NCBI RefSeq assembly: GCF_002205895.1
Contig: NZ_NJDE01000014.1
Span: 124,001 to 188,000, forward strand
DNA from: Saccharibacillus sp. O23
GTDB taxonomy: Bacteria > Bacillota > Bacilli > Paenibacillales > Paenibacillaceae
DNA: 64,000 bases
Reading direction: 5' to 3'
A program made the translations under genes and the position numbers. The first letter of the stretch is position 1; the number at the start of each line of letters is the position of its first letter. The notes under the pieces are model-generated. The model was not told the DNA's origin, searched no databases, and worked only from the letters and a program-made list of their open reading frames with translations. This document shows, piece after piece, positions 42,052 through 50,384 of the stretch.

Positions 42052-43020
42052 GTGAAGCTTGGAGTATTCATGGTCCTGTTCAACGAACGGGGATTCGAAG
42101 AGGCACTCGATTATGTGGCGGAAAAAGGGCTTAAAGCGGTAGAAATCCCTACGGGAGGCCATCCCGGCAACGTACACTGCAAACCGGAAGAACTGCTCGC
42201 CGACAAGTCCAAATTGGACGCGTTCAAAAAGGCGGTCGAATCGCGCGGACTCATCATCAGCGCGCTGAGCTGCCACGGCAACCCGCTTCATCCGCAAAAA
42301 GCTCTTGCTCAAGCCGATCACGACGTGTTCCTGAAAAGCGTCGAGTTGGCGCAGCGTCTGGAAGTGCCGGTCGTCAACACGTTCTCCGGCTGCCCGGGCG
42401 ATCACGAAGACGCGAAATACCCGAACTGGCCGGTCGCGCCGTGGCCGAACGACTACCAAGACATCTTGAAATGGCAGTGGGAAAACAAAGTCATTCCTTA
42501 CTGGAAAGAAGCGGGTAAGTTCGCGCAAGACCGCGGCGTCAAAGTCGGCATCGAGCTGCACGGCGGTTTCTCGGCCCATACGCCGGCCACGCTGCTGCGA
42601 CTTCGCGAAGCGACTTGCGAAGCCGTAGGCGCCAACCTCGACCCGAGCCATATGTGGTGGCAGGGCATCGATCCGGTCCAAGCGATCCGCATTCTGGGAC
42701 GCGCGGGCGCTATTCACCACTTCCATGCCAAAGACATCACGATCGACCAAAATAACGTGAACATGCACGGTTTGACCGATATGCAATCTTATACATTGAT
42801 GCAAGACCGCGCTTGGAACTTCCGCAGCGTCGGCTACGGTCACGACCTCAAAGTCTGGTCGGACATGATCAGCGAACTGCGTTTGCAAAATTACGATTAC
42901 GTCGTCAGCATCGAACACGAAGACGGCTTGATGTCCGTAGACGAAGGCTTCGGCAAAGCCGTCCGCAATCTCCAGCAGATTCTTATCGAAGAGCCTGCGG
43001 GAGAAATGTGGTGGGTCTAA
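42052..43020 (+). CDS. Sugar phosphate isomerase/epimerase-type TIM barrel (operon gene 4)
   Basis: This 322-residue protein of the same barrel family as operon gene 2 is longer and only distantly related. It has metal-site segments VGIELHGGF, NLDPSHMWWQG and HHFHAKDITID, typical of the COG1082 group. The start is GTG at 42052, preceded by GGGAGG. It lies 115 bp after the second dehydrogenase, with a hairpin between, and 42 bp before thuA. A TATAAT element just upstream (about 42024-42030) could start a sub-transcript. The reaction is unknown; epimerisation, isomerisation or lyase chemistry on a keto sugar are the candidates. Confidence 0.88.
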   Translation: MKLGVFMVLFNERGFEEALDYVAEKGLKAVEIPTGGHPGNVHCKPEELLADKSKLDAFKKAVESRGLIISALSCHGNPLHPQKALAQADHDVFLKSVELAQRLEVPVVNTFSGCPGDHEDAKYPNWPVAPWPNDYQDILKWQWENKVIPYWKEAGKFAQDRGVKVGIELHGGFSAHTPATLLRLREATCEAVGANLDPSHMWWQGIDPVQAIRILGRAGAIHHFHAKDITIDQNNVNMHGLTDMQSYTLMQDRAWNFRSVGYGHDLKVWSDMISELRLQNYDYVVSIEHEDGLMSVDEGFGKAVRNLQQILIEEPAGEMWWV

Positions 43021-43062
43021 GATAAGCCAAACTAAACAGTCATAACTAAGGGGATACCGACA

Positions 43063-43794
43063 ATGATCAACGTAACCATCTGGAACGAATTCGTACACGA
43101 AGTCAGAGACGAAGAAGTCAAAGCCGTATATCCGGACGGAATCCATAAACAACTCGAACGCGCCCTGATGCCCGAAGGATTCAACATCCGCACCTGCACG
43201 CTCGATCAAGACGATCACGGCTTGACGCGCGAAGTGCTGGAATCGACCGACGTCATGCTCTGGTGGGGCCATATGGCGCACGAGCTGGTCGACGATTCGA
43301 TCGCCGAAGCCGTGGCGCAAAGAGTACGCGAAGGCATGGGCTTGATCGTGCTGCACTCCGGGCACTTCTCCAAGCCTTTCAAAAAGCTGATGGGCACGGG
43401 CTGCGATCTGAAATGGCGCGAAGCCGGCGAACAGGAAATTCTGTGGGCCGTCAATCCTTCGCACCCGATCGTAGAAGGAATCGGCGAGAACATCATCTTG
43501 GAACACGAAGAAATGTACGGCGAATTCTTCGATATTCCGACGCCGGACGAGATCGTCTTCATCAGCAACTTCTCGGGCGGCGAAGTCTTCCGCAGCGGTT
43601 GCACGTTCCGTCGCGGTTCGGGCAAAATCTTCTACTTCCGTCCGGGACACGAGACGTACCCGACTTATTACAATCCGGAGATCATTCGCGTCATCGCGAA
43701 TTCCGTTCGTTGGGCTTATCCGTCGACTGCCGCAAAACCGGTATACGGCCATTCCCAACCTCTGCGTCCGCTGCACGCTCCGGAATTGGTCTGA
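43063..43794 (+). CDS. ThuA-domain protein (operon gene 5)
   Basis: This 243-residue protein has a class I glutamine-amidotransferase-like fold without the catalytic Cys triad, as in ThuA. It begins INVTIWNEFVHE, with MLWWGHMAHE and GLIVLHSGHFSKPF in the core. In rhizobial trehalose and sucrose catabolism ThuA works with the Gfo/Idh enzyme ThuB on 3-keto-disaccharides. Here it sits behind two Gfo/Idh dehydrogenases and two barrels, supporting a keto-sugar route. The ribosome site is AAGGGGA. A strong terminator follows, marking the end of the operon. Confidence 0.9.
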   Translation: MINVTIWNEFVHEVRDEEVKAVYPDGIHKQLERALMPEGFNIRTCTLDQDDHGLTREVLESTDVMLWWGHMAHELVDDSIAEAVAQRVREGMGLIVLHSGHFSKPFKKLMGTGCDLKWREAGEQEILWAVNPSHPIVEGIGENIILEHEEMYGEFFDIPTPDEIVFISNFSGGEVFRSGCTFRRGSGKIFYFRPGHETYPTYYNPEIIRVIANSVRWAYPSTAAKPVYGHSQPLRPLHAPELV

Positions 43795-43871
43795 TTCGCA
43801 AAGGCTGTTCTACGGCAATCGTACACGGAAGAATACGTTGATCGAGGTAACCCGAAGTCGGACAAAAGACG

Positions 43872-43905
43872 CCGCTTTTTCGCTTTTAGCGAAAAAGCGG
43901 TTTTC
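43872..43905 (+). terminator. Terminator of the ThuA operon
   Basis: CCGCTTTTTCGCT pairs with AGCGAAAAAGCGG, and TTTT follows. Confidence 0.85.
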
Positions 43906-44021
43906 TATTTATAATGAAAGAAAGCGTTCTCAAAAGCGAGGTTGCGCATTATCGCATTTGGGGTAAAATAAGAATAATACCGGTTAACAAGAAGGTAACG
44001 AGCGAAAAAGGGGGGATGGTT

Positions 44022-44705
44022 ATGGAAGTCACGTTCGGCAGCGCGCCGGTGGCGGAAGAGATCATCAAGGAATGTCTGCATCGAGCCGAAGGTTATGACC
44101 TGGAAGGTTTTCTGCTCGGTCAGGGAGCCATCCCGGCCAAGATCATGCTTGTCGGAGAAGCGCCCGGAGCGACGGAGATCGTTGAAGGACGGCCTTTTAC
44201 CGGGCAGGCGGGCAAGGTATTGGAGGAATATCTGGAGAAGTTGGGATTGACGAGAGAAGATCTCTATATCTCCAGCGCGGTACGAAGCCGTCCGTTCAAG
44301 GACAAAGTAGCGGCGGGCACGCCGGCCGGAAGCGCGCCGCGGATCAGCCGCTCGAACCGGACGCCGACCAAGAACGAAGTGCGGGCGCACGCCGCCATAT
44401 TGGACGCGGAGATCGAGCTTGTCCAACCTCGTGTGATCGTTCCGATGGGCAATATCGGGCTGCATCGACTGATCGGCAGTCACGAGACCATCTCTTCGCT
44501 GCACGGCAAAGTCATCGAAGGACCGATTCTGCGGCTGGAAGATCCGAGCGATCCGCGTTCGGACTACGTATTCGGAGAACGCACGTATTCGATTTTTCCG
44601 CTGTATCACCCGGCCGCGGTCATTTATAACCGTTCGCTGGAGGCGGTTATCGAACGCGATTTGACGACGCTTCGGGATTTTTTGGCGACAAAAAATAATT
44701 CTTAA
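44022..44705 (+). CDS. Uracil-DNA-glycosylase superfamily protein without Fe-S cysteines
   Basis: This 227-residue protein has motif A-like GEAPGATEIVEGRPFTGQAG and the C-terminal YHPAAVIYN motif of family 4/5-type uracil-DNA glycosylases, which excise uracil from DNA. Only one Cys (ECLHRAEG, N-terminal) is present, so the 4Fe-4S cluster of true family 4 enzymes cannot form. This subgroup is found in Bacilli. The start at 44022 follows a run of AAAAAGGGGGG; an ATG two codons earlier is too close to it. A TTGCGC/TAAAAT pair with a 16-nt spacer (43942-43969) is a possible promoter. Monocistronic. Glycosylase activity is likely but not certain. Confidence 0.82.
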   Translation: MEVTFGSAPVAEEIIKECLHRAEGYDLEGFLLGQGAIPAKIMLVGEAPGATEIVEGRPFTGQAGKVLEEYLEKLGLTREDLYISSAVRSRPFKDKVAAGTPAGSAPRISRSNRTPTKNEVRAHAAILDAEIELVQPRVIVPMGNIGLHRLIGSHETISSLHGKVIEGPILRLEDPSDPRSDYVFGERTYSIFPLYHPAAVIYNRSLEAVIERDLTTLRDFLATKNNS

Positions 44706-44800
44706 AAGCATTTTCTTTTTCTTGGAAATGTGTTAATATGAAATAAACTAACAAAACGTAAGCTTCTCTTCAGAGGGAATCTTCTAAGAGGTGATCATCT

Positions 44801-45130
44801 ATGATAGAGCAAAAAAACGAGATTCAAATGCAGTTGTGTCCACGGTTCGAGAGCGCCTTTTCTTTCTTGGGCAAACGTTGGAACGGTCTGATCATTCAGA
44901 CATTGATGAGCGGTCCTAAGCGCTTCAAAGATATTTCGAACCAAATCCCGATGATGAGCGATAAAATGCTGTCGGAACGGATGAAAGATCTGGAAGCCGA
45001 AGGCATTCTGGTGCGTCACGTTTATCCGGAGACTCCGGTTCGCATCGAATACGAATTGACGGAGAAAGGCCGTGCTCTTCAGCCGGTTATGCAGCAGATT
45101 CAACAATGGGCGGAGAGCTGGGTCGAATAG
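44801..45130 (+). CDS. HxlR-family winged-helix regulator
   Basis: This 109-residue MarR-like regulator has the HxlR/DUF24 features: an N-terminal Cys (MQLCPRFESAFSFLGKRWN), a recognition-helix region FKDISNQIPMMSDKMLSERM, and a wing ending VRIEYELTEKGRAL. Members with this Cys often sense aldehydes or oxidants. The start follows AAGAGGTG. It is monocistronic with a strong terminator, and no adjacent reductase target gene is present, so its regulon is elsewhere or it is self-controlled. Confidence 0.9.
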   Translation: MIEQKNEIQMQLCPRFESAFSFLGKRWNGLIIQTLMSGPKRFKDISNQIPMMSDKMLSERMKDLEAEGILVRHVYPETPVRIEYELTEKGRALQPVMQQIQQWAESWVE

Positions 45131-45148
45131 ACGAAGCGGCATTCGCGG

Positions 45149-45178
45149 AGAACCCCTTTTGACAGGGGTTCTTTTTTT
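45149..45178 (+). terminator. Terminator of the hxlR-family gene
   Basis: AGAACCCC pairs with GGGGTTCT around a short loop, followed by seven T. Confidence 0.88.
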
Positions 45179-45221
45179 GCGCTCGATCCTCGATCGCCCT
45201 GCCGGATTCGTCTTCGCTTAT

Positions 45222-45251
45222 TTGAGAAAAGCCGGTCGGATTTGTTACAAT
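45222..45251 (+). promoter_or_regulatory. Sigma-A promoter of the membrane-anchored repeat protein
   Basis: TTGAGA (45222-45227) and TACAAT (45246-45251) have an 18-nt spacer. The ATG at 45250 is part of this -10 and so cannot be the start codon. Confidence 0.55.
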
Positions 45252-45330
45252 GAAGAAGATCGTGTTCAAGCAAGAACATCTGCCCGAAGCCGATACGCGG
45301 CTTGATTCGGGAAGGAAGGAACCGAAGCTT

Positions 45331-46083
45331 ATGCGGACAAAAATCAGGCTTCCCGATCAGCGCATCCTGCTGTTCGCGCTTGCCGTTCTGCTTGTCGTTG
45401 CGGCAGCCGCGACAGCGCTGCTCGTTCGGCATCAAGACTCCGGAACGGCAGCCGGCAGCGATACCGAAGCGGGCAGCGGCCAAAACTTCAGATTGGTCGT
45501 TGACGGAGGCATCTATATGCCTAACGAGAACCGCTCGCTGGTCAGCGTCTACCGGACGGAGGATACGATTCGCGACGCTCTGGAGCGCAGCGGAATCGTC
45601 CAGTTCGATAATTACGGGCATATCGCTTCGGTTGACGATACGGAACTGCATTCCGAACTGGTCTGGGCGGTCAAGCAGAACGGAAAAGCGGTCGCGAACA
45701 ACAATTACAGCTTGCGCGTGCAGCCCGGAGACGAGATCCTGCTCTACATCGAAGCGCCGGGGAACGAAGGGGAACCGGTCAATACGCTGCTGATCAGCGG
45801 CGGCGACGAACATGCCGGATTGGGAGGTTCGTATGCGCATCCTTACAAAGAAGGCACGATGGTTCGCGACGTTCTCAAAGCCAGCGGATTGGTGACGATG
45901 TCGGAGAACGATCGGGCGATTCGTCTCGTCAAGCCGAGTCCCGACGCGCAAGAAGGATACATGACGAAGCCTCAAGAACGCTGGGTTCTGAAGGTGAACG
46001 GGAAAGAATTGAATCCGGATCGCGGGTTGGATATGCAGCTTCAGCCGGGAGATTACGTGGAATTGACGCTGGAGAAATCCTGA
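45331..46083 (+). CDS. Membrane-anchored protein with two beta-grasp-like repeats
   Basis: This 250-residue protein has one N-terminal transmembrane segment (about 10-32; ILLFALAVLLVVAAAATALL), a Ser/Gly linker, and an outside part with two similar units (about 52-150 and 155-250). Each unit has an opening strand, a helix (TIRDALERSG; MVRDVLKASG), a W-x-V/L-K-x-NGK strand (WAVKQNGKAV; WVLKVNGKEL) and a closing QPGD segment. This pattern resembles DUF4430/SLBB-type beta-grasp domains. The start at 45331 follows GGAAGGAA; the upstream ATG lies in the promoter. It is convergent with fnr. Function is unknown; ligand binding at the cell surface is plausible. Confidence 0.72.
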   Translation: MRTKIRLPDQRILLFALAVLLVVAAAATALLVRHQDSGTAAGSDTEAGSGQNFRLVVDGGIYMPNENRSLVSVYRTEDTIRDALERSGIVQFDNYGHIASVDDTELHSELVWAVKQNGKAVANNNYSLRVQPGDEILLYIEAPGNEGEPVNTLLISGGDEHAGLGGSYAHPYKEGTMVRDVLKASGLVTMSENDRAIRLVKPSPDAQEGYMTKPQERWVLKVNGKELNPDRGLDMQLQPGDYVELTLEKS

Positions 46084-46126
46084 TCGACGGAAAAGAAAGA
46101 TATGCGCTAATCGAACAGCAAAACGC

Positions 46127-46153
46127 CAAAAAGCCGGATCGCTCAGATCCGGC
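46127..46153 (-). terminator. Terminator of fnr, overlapping its stop codon
   Basis: On the minus strand GCCGGATC pairs with GATCCGGC and is followed by TTTTT. The fnr stop codon is inside the left arm and loop. Confidence 0.75.
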
Positions 46154-46859
46154 AAATTTCGTTGGGGCAAAGTTCGCAGTGGCACACTTCTTGCAGCATG
46201 CCGAGGTCGGTGATGACGATCATGCCGTTTTCGTATTCGACCGCGCCTTTTTTGCGCAGATCGCTGAGCATCCGATTGACGCTCTCGCGAGTGGCGCCGA
46301 TCATGTTCGACAGGTCGGTGTGCGTAATTTTCTTGTTGATCAGGACGGTATCGCCGTGCTTCTCGCCGTACGTATTGCCCAGACGAATCAGCGTCGAGCA
46401 GAGTGCGCCCGGTTTGCCGTACATCATGAGATCGCGGAATTTGGTCTGCGTCAAACGGTGGTGAATGCCCATCCATTTCATGAAATCGATCGCGAAATCG
46501 CAATGTTGGCAGATCAACACTTCGAGATCTTTGTGTTCGATCACGCCGACTTCCGTGTCTTCGATGACTTCGGCCGTGAAACTGTGCTTGCTGCTGAAGA
46601 AAGGATCGGCCTGTCCGACCATGTCGTCGGACTGGTACATGTAAAGGATGAGCTCTTTGCCTTCGTCGGTCGATTTGGTCAGCTTAACCCGGCCTCTTTT
46701 GATGTAATACAATTTATCGGCAAGATCTCCTTCCCAGAACAAATGCGAACCTTCCGGAATATGACGGTCTTTCATCACGACTTCCAGACGTTTCATGTTT
46801 TGGTCCGAGAAGCAGCCGGTGTTCCCTCTATGATCGGTGGCATGGTGGTACTGGCTCAT
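46143..46859 (-). CDS. fnr: Oxygen-sensing transcriptional regulator Fnr (Bacillus type)
   Basis: This 238-residue protein is the same length as B. subtilis Fnr. It has a cNMP-binding-like roll (about 25-125), a dimer helix, and a Crp helix-turn-helix (about 175-205; THTDLSNMIGATRESVNRML). The C-terminal tail CHCELCPNEIC gives Cys226, Cys228, Cys231 and Cys236. The C-x2-C-x4-C spacing equals that of the 4Fe-4S ligands Cys227/230/235 of B. subtilis Fnr, and Asp143 (FRDLMM) is near its aspartate ligand. It activates fermentation genes when oxygen is absent. The start follows AAAGGAG. It is divergent from the adhE-pfl region, which carries four FNR boxes. Confidence 0.95.
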   Translation of the reverse strand: MSQYHHATDHRGNTGCFSDQNMKRLEVVMKDRHIPEGSHLFWEGDLADKLYYIKRGRVKLTKSTDEGKELILYMYQSDDMVGQADPFFSSKHSFTAEVIEDTEVGVIEHKDLEVLICQHCDFAIDFMKWMGIHHRLTQTKFRDLMMYGKPGALCSTLIRLGNTYGEKHGDTVLINKKITHTDLSNMIGATRESVNRMLSDLRKKGAVEYENGMIVITDLGMLQEVCHCELCPNEICRI

Positions 46860-47018
46860 CGTTAACATCTCCTTTGCGCGAGCGCACACTTCGAATCGGT
46901 ATTTATCGGACGTACAAAGCAACGCTTTTCGTTAATCAAATTTTAAATTAATTATAACCGAAAATTTCAAGTTTTTGGAGTATTCTGATCCGCAAAATAG
47001 TGTCGAAATATCAAACTT

Positions 47019-47034
47019 TGTGACTTTTTTCACT
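47019..47034. promoter_or_regulatory. FNR box between fnr and the small ORF
   Basis: TGTGA-CTTTTT-TCACT matches the FNR consensus TGTGA-N6-TCACA at 9 of 10 positions. It could act on the rightward transcript (TATCAT at 47044-47049) or on fnr itself (TATAAT on the minus strand at 46951-46956). Confidence 0.65.
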
Positions 47035-47073
47035 TTACATCTTTATCATGCAGGATGGAGGAGGTTTTGTCAA

Positions 47074-47193
47074 TTGATATTACGCAATTTTTTGTATAAA
47101 TTTTTAGACTTCTTTTCGGAGACTTTCGGCAAGTCCGTACGTCGCGGATTCGGCAAAAGAAAACGGAGCCGCGGAAGGCATTCGGCAGCATAA
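47074..47193 (+). CDS. Possible small basic peptide (39 residues) upstream of adhE
   Basis: A TTG-initiated ORF has a very strong ribosome site GGAGGAGG (47057-47064) 9 nt before it. The product begins MILRNFLYKFLDFF, an amphipathic aromatic helix. It continues to a basic C-terminus rich in Arg/Lys/Gly (RRGFGKRKRSRGRH). A 9-codon ORF starting at 47048 overlaps its start (TTGA) and may couple translation. It lies 40 bp after an FNR box. No homologue was recognised and a non-coding transcript is possible. Confidence 0.4.
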   Translation: MILRNFLYKFLDFFSETFGKSVRRGFGKRKRSRGRHSAA

Positions 47194-47353
47194 ACGGGGT
47201 TTTTGGATCGAACGATTTCGAGGAAAAGCATCCGTAACACAGAATTTGAACTTTTTTTGTAGGGCGTGTTCCGCCTTGTTCCGGACGCCATTAATGAAGG
47301 GAAAAGAGGACAAACGCAAGCTCGCGGAAAAGGGAAATAGACGAAAAATATTT

Positions 47354-47397
47354 TGTGAAAATTTTCACTTCCCAAACCAAAAACGGTGTGCTATGAT
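47354..47397 (+). promoter_or_regulatory. FNR-activated class II promoter of adhE
   Basis: The FNR box TGTGA-AAATTT-TCACT (47354-47369) is centred about 41.5 bp before the expected start. An extended -10 (TG-C-TATGAT, hexamer 47392-47397) sits at the class II distance. There is no good -35, as expected for an activator-dependent promoter. Confidence 0.75.
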
Positions 47398-47445
47398 CAG
47401 TGGCGTAGAGAAAACAACGCAAACATCTCGAGGAGGATGAGGGAA

Positions 47446-50061
47446 ATGGCAGTGAAAAATGAAGCCGCCCGTACTGTTGAACTTACCGCTGAACAAGAAA
47501 TTCAAAAGCTGATCGATAAGGCGAAAAAAGCGCAAGAAGCATTCATGCAAATGGATCAAGCGCAAATCGATACGATCGTGCAAGCGATGGCCCTGGCCGG
47601 CCTGGACAAGCACATGTATCTCGCCAAGATCGCGATCGAAGAAACGAAACGCGGCGTGTACGAAGACAAGATCACCAAGAATCTCTTCGCAACGGAATAC
47701 ATCTACCACAGCATCAAAAACGATAAGACTGTAGGCGTCATCGAAGACAACGAATACGATAGCTTCCAGAAGATCGCGGAGCCGGTCGGCATCGTAATGG
47801 GCATCACTCCAGTCACCAACCCGACCTCCACAACGATGTTCAAATCGCTGATCTCGATCAAAACGCGTAACCCTATTATATTCGGATTCCACCCGTCGGC
47901 GCAATACTGCAGTTCGGAAGCCGCAAGAATCCTTCACGAAGCCGCAGTCAAAGCGGGCGCGCCGGAAGGCTGCATCCAATGGATCGACAAACCTTCGATG
48001 GACAAAACGAACATCCTGATGAATCACGACGAGGTAGCGTTGATCCTGGCGACAGGCGGCGGCGCAATGGTCCGTGCGGCTTACAGCTGCGGCAAACCGG
48101 CGCTCGGCGTAGGCCCGGGCAACGTACCGGCCTTCATCGAAAAAACGGCCGATATCGATCAAGCGGTAACCGACCTGATCCTGTCCAAATCGTTCGACAA
48201 CGGCATGATCTGCGCGTCGGAACAAGCGGTGATCATCGAAGAACCTATTTTCGATCAAGTTAAAAAGAAAATGATTGCAAACGGCTGTTACTTCCTGAAT
48301 AAAGAAGAAATCGCCAAACTGACGCCGAGTGCGATGAACGTGGAAAAATGCGCGGTCAACCCGGCGATCGTCGGACAATCGGCTGTCAAAATTGCCGAAA
48401 TGGCCGGCATCACCGTTCCGGCTACCACGAAAATTCTGGTTGCCGAAATCGAAGGGGTAGGCACGAAATATCCGCTGTCCGCCGAAAAATTGAGCCCGGT
48501 TCTGGCTTGCTATAAAGTAAAAACGGCTGACGAAGGTATCGCTCGCGCGGCTGAAGTCGTCGAATTCGGCGGCATGGGCCACTCGTCGGCGATCCACTCG
48601 AACGACGACGCCGTGATCCAACGCTTCGCGAACCGCCTGCAAACCGGCCGCATTATCGTCAACTCGCCTTCGACGCACGGCGCGATCGGCGACATCTACA
48701 ACACGAACCTGCCTTCGCTGACGCTGGGCTGCGGATCGTACGGCCGCAACTCGACTTCGTCGAACGTAACCGCAGTGAACCTGATTAACGTGAAAAGGGT
48801 GGCGCGTCGTACCGTGAATATGCAATGGTTCAAAGTACCGGATAAGATCTATTTCGAGAAGAACGCGACGCAATATCTGGCTAAAATGCCGGACATCACT
48901 CGTGTAGCAATCGTAACCGACCCTATGATGGTACAACTGGGCTATGTCGAAAGAGTGCAGCACTTCCTGCGTCAACGCCAAACTCCGGTCGCGATCGAAG
49001 TCTTCTCGGAAGTCGAACCGGATCCGTCGACAACGACGGTGGAACGCGGCCGCGCCATGATGGAAAGTTTCCAACCGGACTGCATCATCGCGCTGGGCGG
49101 CGGTTCGCCGATGGACGCAGCCAAAGGCATGTGGTTGTTCTATGAATATCCGGATACCGACTTCAACAACCTGAAACAAAAATTCATGGATATTCGCAAA
49201 CGGATCTACAAATATCCGCGTCTGGGCCGCAAAGCGAAATTCGTCGCGATTCCGACCACTTCGGGTACGGGTTCGGAAGTCACTTCGTTCGCCGTCATCA
49301 CCGACAAAGAAAACGGCAACACCAAATATCCGCTGGCCGACTACGAGCTGACTCCGGACGTAGCGATCGTCGATCCGGAATTCGTCTACTCGCTGCCTAA
49401 AGTAGCGGTAGCCGATACAGGCATGGACGTCCTGACGCACGCCATCGAAGCTTACGTATCGGTTATGGCGAGCGACTACACCGACGGTCTGGCGATCAAA
49501 GCGATCCAACTGGTCTTTGCCAACTTGGAAAAATCGGCGCTGACCGGCGATAAAGTAGCACGCGAAAAAATGCACAATGCTTCGACGCTCGCAGGTATGG
49601 CGTTCGCGAACGCGTTCTTGGGCATCAACCACAGCTTGGCGCACAAATGGGGCGGCGAATACCATACGGCGCACGGACGCACCAACGCGATCCTGATGCC
49701 GCACGTTATCCGCTACAACGCGAAGAAACCGTCGAAATTCGCTTCGTTCCCTAAATACACGCACTTCGTAGCCGACGAACGTTATGCCGAAATCGCCCGC
49801 ATCTTGGGTCTGCCGGCCAGAACGACGGAAGAAGGCGTGAAGAGCTTGATCAAAGCGATTCGCGAAATGAACGAAAAACTGGGCATTCCGGCTACGTTCC
49901 AAGAACTCGGCTTCGATGCCAAACAATTCGAATCGCGCGTCGATTACCTGGCTGACCGCGCGTTCGAAGACCAATGCACGACGGCTAACCCTAAACTGCC
50001 GCTCGTAACCGAACTGGCCGACGTCTACCGCGACGCCTTCTACGGCAGATTCGAAGACTAA
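47446..50061 (+). CDS. adhE: Bifunctional acetaldehyde-CoA / alcohol dehydrogenase
   Basis: This enzyme reduces acetyl-CoA to acetaldehyde and then ethanol, re-oxidising two NADH during fermentation; homologues form long filaments (spirosomes). The 871 residues comprise an N-terminal CoA-acylating aldehyde dehydrogenase (about 1-445) with catalytic Cys256 in GMICASEQ, a linker, and an iron-dependent alcohol dehydrogenase (about 460-870). The latter has GGGSPMDAAKGMW, GTGSEVTSFAVITD and the metal-binding His residues in DVLTHAIEAY and LAHKWGGEYHTAHG. The start at 47446 is 9 nt from AGGAGG; the ATG at 47437 directly abuts it. Codon use shifts to AAA, GAA and CAA, as in highly expressed genes. 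It is controlled by the FNR box upstream. Confidence 0.96.
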   Translation: MAVKNEAARTVELTAEQEIQKLIDKAKKAQEAFMQMDQAQIDTIVQAMALAGLDKHMYLAKIAIEETKRGVYEDKITKNLFATEYIYHSIKNDKTVGVIEDNEYDSFQKIAEPVGIVMGITPVTNPTSTTMFKSLISIKTRNPIIFGFHPSAQYCSSEAARILHEAAVKAGAPEGCIQWIDKPSMDKTNILMNHDEVALILATGGGAMVRAAYSCGKPALGVGPGNVPAFIEKTADIDQAVTDLILSKSFDNGMICASEQAVIIEEPIFDQVKKKMIANGCYFLNKEEIAKLTPSAMNVEKCAVNPAIVGQSAVKIAEMAGITVPATTKILVAEIEGVGTKYPLSAEKLSPVLACYKVKTADEGIARAAEVVEFGGMGHSSAIHSNDDAVIQRFANRLQTGRIIVNSPSTHGAIGDIYNTNLPSLTLGCGSYGRNSTSSNVTAVNLINVKRVARRTVNMQWFKVPDKIYFEKNATQYLAKMPDITRVAIVTDPMMVQLGYVERVQHFLRQRQTPVAIEVFSEVEPDPSTTTVERGRAMMESFQPDCIIALGGGSPMDAAKGMWLFYEYPDTDFNNLKQKFMDIRKRIYKYPRLGRKAKFVAIPTTSGTGSEVTSFAVITDKENGNTKYPLADYELTPDVAIVDPEFVYSLPKVAVADTGMDVLTHAIEAYVSVMASDYTDGLAIKAIQLVFANLEKSALTGDKVAREKMHNASTLAGMAFANAFLGINHSLAHKWGGEYHTAHGRTNAILMPHVIRYNAKKPSKFASFPKYTHFVADERYAEIARILGLPARTTEEGVKSLIKAIREMNEKLGIPATFQELGFDAKQFESRVDYLADRAFEDQCTTANPKLPLVTELADVYRDAFYGRFED

Positions 50062-50123
50062 GATTCGCCAAGTCTCGACCGAACATGTTCTTTTGATTGG
50101 GATCACTCCTTGGTTTACTCTCG

Positions 50124-50160
50124 GCGGCGCGCTCACTTCGGTGAATGCGCCGCTTTTTTT
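50124..50160 (+). terminator. Terminator of adhE
   Basis: GCGGCGC pairs with GCGCCGC, with an inner TCAC-TTCG-GTGA helix, followed by seven T. Confidence 0.9.
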
Positions 50161-50274
50161 CGCTTTTGATGCAGAAAGCAAGCAAAGAATAGGGAAATGG
50201 AAATCAGTCATTTTTTGCAGTGTTTTTCTGAAAGCGACTCTAAAAGTGATAAAAATCATAAAAAATCGTCTCAG

Positions 50275-50317
50275 TGTGACAAACCTCACAGTATCTCGAG
50301 AACGATGAGCGCATAAT
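50275..50317 (+). promoter_or_regulatory. FNR-activated promoter of pflB (site 1)
   Basis: TGTGA-CAAACC-TCACA (50275-50290) is a perfect FNR box. CATAAT (50312-50317) lies at the class II distance. The pflB start is about 180 nt downstream. Confidence 0.78.
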
Positions 50318-50384
50318 AAGGCCATGAAGGTCCCCAACACAACCTGAGATCAGCCAACACAGCAAGCCGAAGTCTTTCGATAAA

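Noticed and set aside
45250-45330. ATG at 45250 as start of the membrane-anchored repeat protein
   Set aside because: It is part of the TACAAT -10 element and has no ribosome site; 45331 has both a good site and a normal membrane anchor.
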